From Myxococcota bacterium (GTDB lineage: Bacteria > Myxococcota_A > Polyangia > Polyangiales > Houyiibacteriaceae): a DNA stretch of 39,960 nt. The notes under the pieces were generated by a model. The model saw only the letters and a program-made list of their open reading frames with translations. It was not told where the DNA came from and did not search any database. A program made the position numbers and the translations under genes. The stretch spans positions 1 through 39,960 of the forward strand of contig JALOQC010000044.1 of assembly GCA_025453555.1 (NCBI GenBank). The letters are read 5' to 3'. Positions 23,916 to 31,544 of the stretch are shown here, piece by piece. Position 1 is the first letter of the stretch. Each line of letters opens with the position of its first letter.

Positions 23916-26333
23916 TCAGCGTGTACAGCGCTGCGTCACGCGCTCGCGACTGTTCGCGGCGGCGCGCAGCGGCGGCGGGGACGACTCGCTCGCCGCGCGG
24001 GTGAGCGTGGCTTCGGCTTCCGCGCCTCCAATGGCGACGAGCGCGTCGATCGCGGCCATCGCGAGATCGACGTCGGGGGCCCACGCGTCGGGGCGTCGGC
24101 CTCGCTCGATCACCGCGGTCAAGGTCGGAACGCCGGCCTCGAGGCATCGCTCGCGTGCGAAACGAATCCCGGCCGAGATGACCTCCGGCCACTCGCCGTC
24201 GTCGTTCATGCGCGCCTCGATGCGCGCCCACGAGCCGTCGTCCGCGCGCACGCGCAGTCCGTCGATCGCGGCGGCACGAACGCGACGTGACGGGTCGTCG
24301 ACGCCGACACGCAAGATCGGCAGCGCGCGCTCGAAGCCCGTCAGCGCTTCGATGCCGGCGGCGCGTACGAGCGGCCACTTGTCGCGGCGCGCCAACACCG
24401 CGATCGCTTCGACGTCGCGCTCCGTCGGCTCGAGCGCCGCGAGCGCGGTCGCGGCGGCGGCGCGCACCCGCGGGTAGGGATCGTCGAGCAGCGGGCGCGC
24501 GAGGGCGCGGCTCTCGTCGTCGTGCGGCCACGTCGCGATGGCGCGCACCGCCTCACGGCGGAGCATCCACTCCTCGGCGTGCGTGAGGTTCGTGACCCAG
24601 CCGTTCGTGCTCTCGCGCGGGAGGAAACGCGCGGCGGAGACGACGCGCCAACGATCCTCGAAGGCGTCGGACCCGTCGAAGCCGGTGAGCACTCGCACCG
24701 CGAGCGCGCGGGTCTCGTCGGCCGGGGCGAGGGCGAGGGTGACCGCCGCGCGCGCGCCCGCGGCGGGCGAGCCGAGCACCCAAGCGTCGATCGCGTCCGC
24801 GCTCCGTGGCGCTCGCGCAGCCGCCACGCGGAGCGCGTCTCGGAGCGCCGGTCGCGACGCGCCGCCGTCGATCGCGAAGGCCGCCAGCAGCGGACGCAAC
24901 GCGACGCTGGGCGCCACGCGCGCGACGCGCACGGCGGCGTCGTCGCCCACCGCAGGATCGATCACCAGCTCGCCGAGGAGCTCGTGGCCAGGCGGACCGA
25001 CGCGCTCACACGCGTCGAGCGCAGCGTCGCGCAACAGCTCCTCTTCGGCGCGCGCGGCGGCGCGCAGGAGCGCCTTGGCGTCGTCGCGGCTCACCGAGCG
25101 CGCGAGCAACGGGACGAGCGCGCGGCGCTCCGCGCTCGGCATGTCGGGCCAGCGCCGCGCGACCTCGGGCATCGCGGCTTCGCCGACGAGGGTGAGCACC
25201 CGCGCGGCTTCGTCGCCCTCGCTGCCGCCTCCGGCTAGCTTCGTGAAGAGCGTGTCGAGGCCACCGCCGGACTCGACCTCGGTGAACGCGCGCACCTCCG
25301 CGAGGCCGGTGTGTGCGGTCGCCGGTTCGCCGGACGGCGCATCGAGGACGACGGAGAGGCAGCGCGTCTCGATCGCGTCGGGGAGGGTGATCCACCACGT
25401 GCCCGGCGCATCGGGGGCGCGGACTCGGACGCGACCTCCGTCGTGGACGAGCCAGACCGCGGAGGGCACGCGCGTGGGCTCGGGAGGTGGGACGAGCGCG
25501 AGATGACGTGCGTGCAGGCCGGTCGCGATCCAGCCGAAGGTCGCGGCCTCCCAGCGGCCGTTGCTCGGGTGTCCTTCGATCCACGCCGTGCTCGTGTCTC
25601 CGTCCGTGAGCGCGGTGGGCGGAGGCGCGACGGCGCTCGCGATGCCCGCGGTGCTGGTGGTCGCGCGGGGTACCAGCGCGCGCACGAGTGGAAGGTCGCC
25701 GGCGAGCTCGGTGGGACGCTCCGAGCGCGCCGCGAGCTCTGGCTCGTTCGGCACCTCGGGGAGCGAGCGGAGCGCCACTGGCCGCAGCTCTCCGCTGCGC
25801 GGATCGATCGCGTGCGGATCGAGCCAGGTCTCGACCCCACAGATGCCGCGCGCTTCTTCGATCGACGCGACCACGACGTCGTCCACGCCGTCGCCCGTGC
25901 GATCCGCGACTTGGAGCACGTCGCGTCGGCGCTCCCCGGGATCGCCGTGAAGCTCGAGGCGCCCCGTCCAGCGCGCGACGGGGCGGCCGCCGGGCGCGTC
26001 GATCACGACCGCGAAGTGCCGCGGGGCCTCACGGAGCTCGACGATCCCCACCGAGCGACCCGCGATCCGCACGACTCGCACGTCGATCGTCGGCGTGCGG
26101 AGCGGGAGCTCGATCCGCGCTTCGGCGCGGCCGCGTCCCACGATCAGCGTGCCGCTCGCGGCGCCAGACCCCGCGTCGACCGCGCGCGCCTCGAAGCGAA
26201 CGGGGAGGGCGGGACCGCCGAGCGCGAGGGAGAGCGCACGCGCGGGAGACGTCGACGGCGGAACCGACGTCGGGGAGGACTGAGCGCTCGCGAGCGAACC
26301 GAAGAGGAGGACGAGAACGAGCCCGAGGCGCAT
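23916..26333 (-). CDS. secreted HEAT-repeat protein with discoidin-like domain
   Basis: The 805-residue protein has a signal peptide ([18 protein letters not shown]). Residues 20-230 are beta-rich and include [13 protein letters not shown]. Residues 240-365 resemble an F5/8-type (discoidin) carbohydrate-binding fold, with [13 protein letters not shown] and a closing LAEVRAF strand. Residues 375-795 are HEAT/armadillo-type helix pairs (for example [20 protein letters not shown] and [15 protein letters not shown]). It is probably a periplasmic or secreted scaffold that binds partner proteins or sugars. No catalytic motif is visible. The ATG at 26333 is divergent from the sigma-factor gene, and the stop abuts the tandem repeat. 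Confidence 0.78.
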   Translation of the reverse strand: MRLGLVLVLLFGSLASAQSSPTSVPPSTSPARALSLALGGPALPVRFEARAVDAGSGAASGTLIVGRGRAEARIELPLRTPTIDVRVVRIAGRSVGIVELREAPRHFAVVIDAPGGRPVARWTGRLELHGDPGERRRDVLQVADRTGDGVDDVVVASIEEARGICGVETWLDPHAIDPRSGELRPVALRSLPEVPNEPELAARSERPTELAGDLPLVRALVPRATTSTAGIASAVAPPPTALTDGDTSTAWIEGHPSNGRWEAATFGWIATGLHARHLALVPPPEPTRVPSAVWLVHDGGRVRVRAPDAPGTWWITLPDAIETRCLSVVLDAPSGEPATAHTGLAEVRAFTEVESGGGLDTLFTKLAGGGSEGDEAARVLTLVGEAAMPEVARRWPDMPSAERRALVPLLARSVSRDDAKALLRAAARAEEELLRDAALDACERVGPPGHELLGELVIDPAVGDDAAVRVARVAPSVALRPLLAAFAIDGGASRPALRDALRVAAARAPRSADAIDAWVLGSPAAGARAAVTLALAPADETRALAVRVLTGFDGSDAFEDRWRVVSAARFLPRESTNGWVTNLTHAEEWMLRREAVRAIATWPHDDESRALARPLLDDPYPRVRAAAATALAALEPTERDVEAIAVLARRDKWPLVRAAGIEALTGFERALPILRVGVDDPSRRVRAAAIDGLRVRADDGSWARIEARMNDDGEWPEVISAGIRFARERCLEAGVPTLTAVIERGRRPDAWAPDVDLAMAAIDALVAIGGAEAEATLTRAASESSPPPLRAAANSRERVTQRCTR

Positions 26334-26818
26334 GCGACGCGTCTACCACGCTTCGCGCGAGGAACGAGCGGACGTCTTCGGTCGCGGGTGGTGGCTACCC
26401 GAGCCACCACCGGCAACCGAATCAGCCTGCCATGCGCGCCCACCTGGCTCGTCGGGTGGCCACCGTCGCTCGCGAGGCGCCACCTCTCTCGGCCGCGCGG
26501 CCGAAGTGCGAGCGGACGCGAACGGGCTGCGCGCCGAGCGGGGCCGTGCGCAGAAAACGCCGTGATCTGGTGATCGCATCGTGCAAACACGAAAGCGACG
26601 TTTCGCGAACGAAAGCCACACGGGCGTCACGAAGGTCGGGAAGGGAATCGACTTTTCCGTGGTTCGTGAGCCCATCGGCAAGTCGAAAGGCCACTCGCGA
26701 GAGCGGCACACGACATGCACTTCTGGCGTGCAACCGATCGCGTGAGGGGAATCAACGCCCCATCCGTTCGTCGAGCTCCGTCCCGACGACACCCTCCAGC
26801 CCTGGTGTGAGGCATTCC
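26334..26818. other. 485-bp divergent intergenic region
   Basis: No convincing gene is present; short open frames here are long only because of GC content. The region must hold the promoters for the HEAT-repeat gene and the sigma-factor gene. A sigma-54-like site occurs at 26704-26719. Confidence 0.6.
26704..26719 (+). promoter_or_regulatory. candidate sigma-54 promoter of the sigma-factor gene
   Basis: CGGCACACGACATGCA matches TGGCACRNNNNTTGCW with two mismatches (first T, first T of the -12 box), keeping GG and GC at the correct spacing. It lies about 100 bp upstream of the ATG at 26819. Such matches can arise by chance in GC-rich DNA and no enhancer palindrome was noticed. Confidence 0.35.
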
Positions 26819-28207
26819 ATGGCGAAGCAGGCAGCACAGCTCCGTAAGAGCAGCAGCAGTTCCAGCAGCAGCAAGAAGGTCGAAGAGGACGTCGAGGTCC
26901 TCGAGCTCGACGACGCCGAAGAGGAGCTCGAGATGAGCGCCGACGCCGGCGAGCCCTCGAAGGAGGCGCTCGAGAAGGCGCGCGCGGACGCCGAGAAGGC
27001 TCTGAAGGAGCTCGAGCGTCAGGGCGCCGGTGACAGCACGCTCTCGCGCTACTTCCGCGAGATGGCGTGTCACCGCGTGCTCACGCCGCAGGAAGAGATC
27101 GAGGCGGCGCGCAACGTCGAGGAGCTCGAGATCGGCTACTGGGAGGCGCTCCTCTCGTACCCGCCGTGCTTCGAGACCGTCGCGACCGTGATCGAGCGCT
27201 GCGTGCTCGAACCGACGCTGGAGCTCACCAACGAGCTCGGCTCGCTCCGCAAGCTCGCGAAGACCGCGAAGCGCGGCAAGCTCGGCAAGAAGCAGCAGGA
27301 GAGCTGGGAGAAGTCCGCCAAGGCGCTCTCCACGATCCTCCGCGCCGTCGACAGCGACCGCCTCTTCGTGCAGGAGTCCGACAAGGCCGTGCATCGCCTC
27401 GCGGGCGACTACGCGACCGAGCGTGACCTCGAGGGCGACGAGATCCGCATCACGCCGGCGTTCAAGACCTACCTGAAGTCGGTCGAGAAGGCGCAGCGGC
27501 TCCAGCAGCGCGCCAAGAACCGCTTCGTCGCGGCGAACCTCCGCCTCGTGGTCAGCATCGCGCGTCGCTACAACCGCGGCCGCCTCCCGCTCATCGACCT
27601 CATCCAAGAGGGCAACATCGGCCTCATGAAGGCCGTCGAGCGCTTCGACCACAACCGCGGCTACCGGTTCAGCACGTACGCGTCGTGGTGGATCCGTCAC
27701 GCGATCAGCCGCGCGCTCGCCGACAAGGGCCGCGCGGTCCGCATCCCGGTCCACATGCTCGACACGTACAACCGCGTGGCGCGTGCGACCCAGGCGATCG
27801 CGACGCGGACGGGCAAGGAGCCCACGCCGGAAGAGCTCGAGAAGGAGACCGGCATCGCGGCCGAGAAGCTCGAGAAGATCAAGGGCTACTGGGCCGAGAC
27901 GCCCTTCAGCCTCGACCGCCCGGTCAACGACGAGGACGGCCGGAAGTTCATCGACTTCCTCGAGCAGGAGAACGTCCCGACCCCGTACGAGCAGCTCGTG
28001 AGCCGCAAGTGGGCCGACGAGGTCCGCCGTCTGCTCGACACGCTCACGCCCATGGAGGCGCGCATCCTTCGCTGGCGCTTCGGCCTCGACGACGAGGACG
28101 AGCTCACGCTCAAGGAGATCGGCGACAAGTACAACCTCTCCCGTGAGCGCATCCGTCAGCTCCAGGAGCAGGCGTTGGCGAAGATTCGCCGTCAGATCAA
28201 GGAGTGA
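26819..28207 (+). CDS. sigma-70 family RNA polymerase sigma factor (group 1/2-like)
   Basis: The 462-residue protein starts with a Ser tract (residues 11-18) and an acidic stretch, with no region 1.1. Region 1.2 is [10 protein letters not shown]...[10 protein letters not shown] (about 73-100). Regions 2.1-2.4 run from about 234 ([50 protein letters not shown]). Region 3 follows, and region 4 from about 409 has [28 protein letters not shown]. It should recognise -10/-35 promoters. A charged insert (about 110-225) separates 1.2 and 2. The ATG at 26819 has GTGAGG upstream; the frame is open further upstream but without protein-like content. It could be the housekeeping or an alternative sigma; the length suggests group 2. 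Confidence 0.9.
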   Translation: MAKQAAQLRKSSSSSSSSKKVEEDVEVLELDDAEEELEMSADAGEPSKEALEKARADAEKALKELERQGAGDSTLSRYFREMACHRVLTPQEEIEAARNVEELEIGYWEALLSYPPCFETVATVIERCVLEPTLELTNELGSLRKLAKTAKRGKLGKKQQESWEKSAKALSTILRAVDSDRLFVQESDKAVHRLAGDYATERDLEGDEIRITPAFKTYLKSVEKAQRLQQRAKNRFVAANLRLVVSIARRYNRGRLPLIDLIQEGNIGLMKAVERFDHNRGYRFSTYASWWIRHAISRALADKGRAVRIPVHMLDTYNRVARATQAIATRTGKEPTPEELEKETGIAAEKLEKIKGYWAETPFSLDRPVNDEDGRKFIDFLEQENVPTPYEQLVSRKWADEVRRLLDTLTPMEARILRWRFGLDDEDELTLKEIGDKYNLSRERIRQLQEQALAKIRRQIKE

Positions 28208-28269
28208 GCTTCTTCGGAAGCTAACTTCTTTTCCGGATTCACGTCGGAGGAAACTCCGAAAGATCCGGA
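28207..28269 (+). ncRNA. two tetraloop hairpins in the 3' UTR of the sigma-factor gene
   Basis: AGCTTC-TTCG-GAAGCT (28207-28222) is a 6-bp stem with a UUCG tetraloop that starts on the last base of the stop codon and is followed by AACTTCTTTT. Then TCCGGAT (28232-28238) pairs with ATCCGGA (28263-28269) around an internal loop and a TCGGAG-GAAA-CTCCGA hairpin (28244-28259) with a GNRA tetraloop. The first hairpin plus T-rich run may terminate; the second is unusually well formed and could be a stability or regulatory element. Confidence 0.6.
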
Positions 28270-28292
28270 GCCAAAATACCCAATGCGATCGG

Positions 28293-28331
28293 GAGGGCGG
28301 GGTCACCAGGGTGGCCCCGCTCTCGTTATTT
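28293..28331 (+). terminator. strong hairpin with T-rich tail
   Basis: GAGGGCGGGGTCAC pairs with a complementary arm ending CCCCGCTCTC (about 14 bp with two wobbles, 4-nt loop), followed by GTTATTTG. It lies between the convergent sigma-factor gene and the Cys-rich lipoprotein gene and is likely the main terminator. Confidence 0.7.
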
Positions 28332-28340
28332 GCGGTGTTG

Positions 28341-28540
28341 TGTTCGCTGCGGCCTCCGGCCTTCGCTCACGGAGCGCGGGGAGATCCCCGCGACGCCCTC
28401 CTCGCACCGCACCCTTCGCTTCGCCTTCGCTGCGCTCCGGCTCGCCACGGGAGCGGCGTTCGGACGCTCCGCGGGCCAAGGGGGTTCCCCCCCCTGGGGG
28501 ACCCGTCCCCCGCTCGTGAGCGAAGAGCGGAGCGCGTAGC
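28341..28540. repeat. REP-like intergenic palindromic element
   Basis: The segment has dense inverted repeats. TTCGCTCACGGAGCG (from 28362) is repeated in inverted form, with one base missing, ending at 28524. Between them lie purine/pyrimidine G and C runs (AAGGGGGTTCCCC, TGGGGGACCC) and several CTTCGC motifs. No gene is visible. The pattern resembles a repeated intergenic element, but only one copy is in the window. Confidence 0.45.
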
Positions 28541-28547
28541 GAACATA

Positions 28548-29186
28548 CTAAGTGCCGAAGCCGCAGTCCGCGCAGTCGGTACCGAAGGCACACAGCGACG
28601 TCTGGGCGCCTTCGCGCCCGTCGTCGCATTCGCCGTCTCCGGCGAAACGGCAGGTGTTGCTGCAGAAGGCACAAACGCGGATCTCGTCGCCGAGCAAGCG
28701 CGCGGCTTCTTCGCTCACGATCAGGCTCACCGCGCATTGGGCGGTGCCGCAGTCGAGATCGCTGCGGCAATAGCGGAGGCAGACGTTGTCGTCCGTGCCC
28801 TCGGCGAAGCTCACGCAAGTGGTCCCCGCGCCGCAGCGGAGCGTGTCGTTCGCGTTGTCGCAGGCGTGGGTGTACTCGGGAAGTGGGCCCGCAGTGGCGC
28901 AGACGGGCCCGCTGCTGGTCGTGTAGCAGCCTTGTCCCGGGCTACAGCCGATCTGGGCGTGCGGATAGCACGCGAGCGGGCTCGGGTAGCAGCGAGAGTC
29001 CGCACCGCAGACCCACTCGTTTGGGCACTCGTCCGGCGCCGCGCAGACGAACTGCCCGATTGGCGGCTCGACGTCGACGCACGCGAACGTCACCACGAGC
29101 GCCGCGAGCAGCGCGACGCGTGAGGCCGCGAACGACGAACGGGTCGCGAGAGGGCAGGGCGCCGGAGGGGATGCGTTCGCTCGCAT
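28548..29186 (-). CDS. Cys-rich lipoprotein
   Basis: The 212-residue protein has a lipoprotein signal (ASRVALLAALVVTFAC, lipobox TFAC). About 24 Cys residues follow in paired patterns (for example CPNEWVCGADSRC, CRSDLDCGTAQC, CAFCSNTC, FGTDCADCG), indicating many disulphides in an exported protein. Its ATG overlaps the stop of the upstream TPR gene (TGATG), implying translational coupling. The family resembles Cys-rich surface lipoproteins common in myxobacteria; ligand and role are unknown. Confidence 0.78.
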   Translation of the reverse strand: MRANASPPAPCPLATRSSFAASRVALLAALVVTFACVDVEPPIGQFVCAAPDECPNEWVCGADSRCYPSPLACYPHAQIGCSPGQGCYTTSSGPVCATAGPLPEYTHACDNANDTLRCGAGTTCVSFAEGTDDNVCLRYCRSDLDCGTAQCAVSLIVSEEAARLLGDEIRVCAFCSNTCRFAGDGECDDGREGAQTSLCAFGTDCADCGFGT

Positions 29187-30058
29187 CAGAACGCTCCTTC
29201 GAGGACCACGCCCGTGGGGCCGAGGCGGAGCCGAGCGCCCGCGCGACGCTCGACCCGCTCGGACGGCAGCACGAGCTGCACGAGGCCCGCGCCGATCGCG
29301 ACCACGCCGACGCCGAGGAGCACGAACCCGATCTTCTCGCGACGCGGAGCACGCCGCGCGTCGTCCTCGACCTCCGCCCACACGGTCGCGCTCGTGTCGC
29401 GGACCTGCTTGGCGAGCGAGTGCGCGGTGCCGATCGCGACCGCGCCGCCCACGACGCTCGCCGCGCCGACGCCGAGCAGAAGCACCCCGGGGACACGCGA
29501 GCGTGGGGAGACCACGAGCTCCTCGCGGCCCTCGACCGCTCCCGAGGTGGGGGGCGGCTCGGCCGCTGGGCGAGCAGGGGGCGACGTCGTCGGCGCGGCA
29601 GGAGTCGGCGCCGGAGCCGCATCGGGCGGAGGCGGTGTGGCGTCGCGGGGCGGAGAGGTCTCCGCGAACGGGTTGGGCGCGGGCGGCATCGCGCCTCCGG
29701 GCGGCAGGGCCCGAAGCTCGCCCAAACGCGTCTCGATCCAAGGCCGCTGGGCGTCCTCCGGCACCGACTCGAGGAACTTCTCGTAGGCGGCGATCGCCTC
29801 GGCGACACGCCCGGCGCGATCGGCGGCCACCCCGACATTGAAGAGGAGCTGCGGTCGTTGACTGCGGCGGTAGGCGCCTTGGAAGTGTTGGAGCGCGTCT
29901 TCGTAGCGCCCGGCGTCGAAGGCCGTGCGCCCAGCTTCGAAGAGCGCCCGCGCTTCCGCATCGTACGAAGCGTCCTGCGCCGACGCGTTCGAGACGAGCG
30001 CGGCGCTCGAGCACGCGATCGACGCGCACAGCACCGCGCGCAGCGCGGAACTCCGCAT
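29186..30058 (-). CDS. exported TPR protein with Pro-rich linker and two C-terminal membrane helices
   Basis: The 290-residue protein starts at the ATG at 30058 with a signal peptide (to about ASAQ, residue 28). Two to three TPR units follow (ARALFEAGRTAFDAGRYEDALQHFQGAYRRS), then an Ala/Pro linker (about 125-180) and two hydrophobic segments (VPGVLLLGVGAASVVGGAVAIG and IGFVLLGVGVVAIGAGLVQLV). The frame extension to 30187 lacks signal-peptide character. This TPR plus linker plus two helices layout is frequent in myxobacterial envelope proteins, usually next to lipoproteins or kinases. The downstream Cys-rich lipoprotein is coupled to it. Confidence 0.75.
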   Translation of the reverse strand: MRSSALRAVLCASIACSSAALVSNASAQDASYDAEARALFEAGRTAFDAGRYEDALQHFQGAYRRSQRPQLLFNVGVAADRAGRVAEAIAAYEKFLESVPEDAQRPWIETRLGELRALPPGGAMPPAPNPFAETSPPRDATPPPPDAAPAPTPAAPTTSPPARPAAEPPPTSGAVEGREELVVSPRSRVPGVLLLGVGAASVVGGAVAIGTAHSLAKQVRDTSATVWAEVEDDARRAPRREKIGFVLLGVGVVAIGAGLVQLVLPSERVERRAGARLRLGPTGVVLEGAF

Positions 30059-30250
30059 CCAGCTCACGACGCGTGTCGATTCGCGTCGCACCACTCCAGC
30101 TCGCATCGTCGGCCCCCGCGCGAACTTTGAGCTGGGTCGCCTCGCGTGGGCAAGTCGCGTTTCGGCGACCGGTCGACCGTCGAGCACGGAAGACGTTGCG
30201 GCACCCCGAGCTTTCTCCTACACCTCGCGACCCAAGTTCGGAGAGACGTC

Positions 30251-30400
30251 ATGTTCCTCAACCTTTCGAAGAAGTCGCGCATCAAGAACCGCTCGAAGAA
30301 CGCGCGGCTCAAGGCCAAGGCGAAGGCCAAGAACCGCCGCCGCGAGAACCGCATGCAGGGTCGTCCGCTCGGACAGAAGGCGAAGAAGGGTCCGCGCTGA
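30251..30400 (+). CDS. very basic 49-residue protein
   Basis: From the ATG at 30251, preceded by GGAGAG 5 nt upstream, the ORF encodes 49 residues with 11 Lys, 9 Arg and one acidic residue (MFLNLSKKSRIKNRSKN, then LKAKAKAKNRRREN and QKAKKGPR). The composition resembles ribosome- or nucleic-acid-binding mini-proteins. A hairpin follows the stop. The longer frame to 30146 is less likely because it crosses a region without protein-like character and skips the good ribosome binding site. No known family is recognised. Confidence 0.6.
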   Translation: MFLNLSKKSRIKNRSKNARLKAKAKAKNRRRENRMQGRPLGQKAKKGPR

Positions 30401-30406
30401 GCTCGG

Positions 30407-30431
30407 GATCGCTCGCCACGCGCGAGCGATC
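30407..30431 (+). terminator. hairpin after the basic mini-protein gene
   Basis: GATCGCTCGC and GCGAGCGATC form a perfect 10-bp stem with a 5-nt loop, beginning 6 nt after the stop. It lacks a T-tract, so it may act as a transcript stabiliser instead of, or as well as, a terminator. Confidence 0.5.
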
Positions 30432-30626
30432 TCCGCGACGAGCCCGGCGCCTTCGCTCGGCTCGTCCGCGTTCAGTGTCTGGACCGTCTCGGCGTGCAGA
30501 GGCACCCTGCACCGAGGCGCCGTCTGCTCCGACTCCACCGAGCGGTCGCCGACTTCGGCACCGCGCCGACGAGCGGCTCGCGAATGACAGCAGCGCTGCG
30601 GGAGCCCGCAGCGAGGAGAATCGCCC

Positions 30627-31296
30627 GTGGAACCGAAGCCGATCTTCGTGGTCAGCGACTCGACCGGAGAGACCGCCGAGCGTCGCCTCTTCACGCGCGT
30701 GCGCGACGAGGCCGGCATCCTCGAGGTGATGGATCGCGCGGCCGAGCAGCAGGCGATGGTCGTGTTCACGCTCGTCCGTCCCGAGCTGCGCGACTTCATG
30801 TTCGAGGCTGGGCGTGAGCGTCGCGTCGAGACGGTCGACGTGATCGGCTCGCTCATCCACAAGGTCGGCAACTTCCTCGAGGCGCAGCCGCTCAACATCC
30901 CGACCGCGCAGATGTCGCTCTCGGAGGAGTACTTCCGCCGCGGGACGCGGGCTGAAGGTCGCGAACGTACCGCTGGTGCTCGGGGTGGAGCCGCCGAAGG
31001 AGCTCCACGACGTGCCGGAGCACAAGGTCGTCGCGCTGACGATCGACATCGATCTGCTGCTGGAGATCCGGAAGCAGCGCCTCGCCCAGCTCGGGATGCC
31101 CACCGACGCGAACTACGGCCTGCGCGATCACGTGAAGTCGGAGCTCGACTTTGCGTACGGGATCTTCAAGCAGCACCCCGGCTGGCTCATCGTGAACGTC
31201 TCGAACCGCGCGATCGAAGAGACCGCGACGATCATCCTCGAGGCGACCAAGGATCGCGAAGAGAACCGCTCCTGGGTTCCGCCGCGGATGCTCTGA
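30627..31296 (+). pseudogene. ppsR: disrupted PEP synthase/PPDK regulatory protein (PpsR, DUF299)
   Basis: The first frame (30627 to about 30948) encodes MEPKPIFVVSDSTGETAE, then RRLFTRVRDEAG, VVFTLVRPELRDFM and AQMSLSEEYFRR. Homology then continues in the +1 frame from about 30949 with GLKVANVPLVLGVEPPKEL, KVVALTIDID and RAIEETATIILEATKD, ending at 31296. This matches the DUF299 kinase/pyrophosphorylase that phosphorylates and reactivates PEP synthase or pyruvate phosphate dikinase. About 15-20 residues are missing after GETAE, and about 45-55, including the P-loop region (GVSRxSKTP), are missing at the frame switch. Without the P-loop it cannot be active. A sequencing or assembly deletion is an alternative to true decay. 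Confidence 0.82.
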
Positions 31297-31544
31297 CCAC
31301 GACCGCCCGGTCCTCGCGTTCGGATTCGACGCTCTCGTTCGTCGCACACGTGAGGTCCACGCGGGTCGCAGCGCGGCACTCGTGGTCGATCGCGTCGACG
31401 CGCGCCCGGTCGTCAGGAGGCTCCCGACTCGAGCCGCTCGACTAGCGTGTTTTCCCTGGGTTTGGGGAGCACTGGCCGCGCGCCGGAAAAATCCCGTCAG
31501 AGCGTCCGCGTGATTGCGTGTACGCCCGTCCTCCGAGGGGACTC

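Noticed and set aside
25688-26818. N-terminal extension of the sigma-factor frame by 377 codons
   Set aside because: It is Arg-rich, antisense to the HEAT-repeat gene, and lacks sigma-factor character. The ATG at 26819 starts a typical protein.
30064-30354. 96-codon minus-strand frame rich in Arg and Phe
   Set aside because: It is antisense to the basic 49-residue gene; its content is explained by the complementary Lys/Arg codons.
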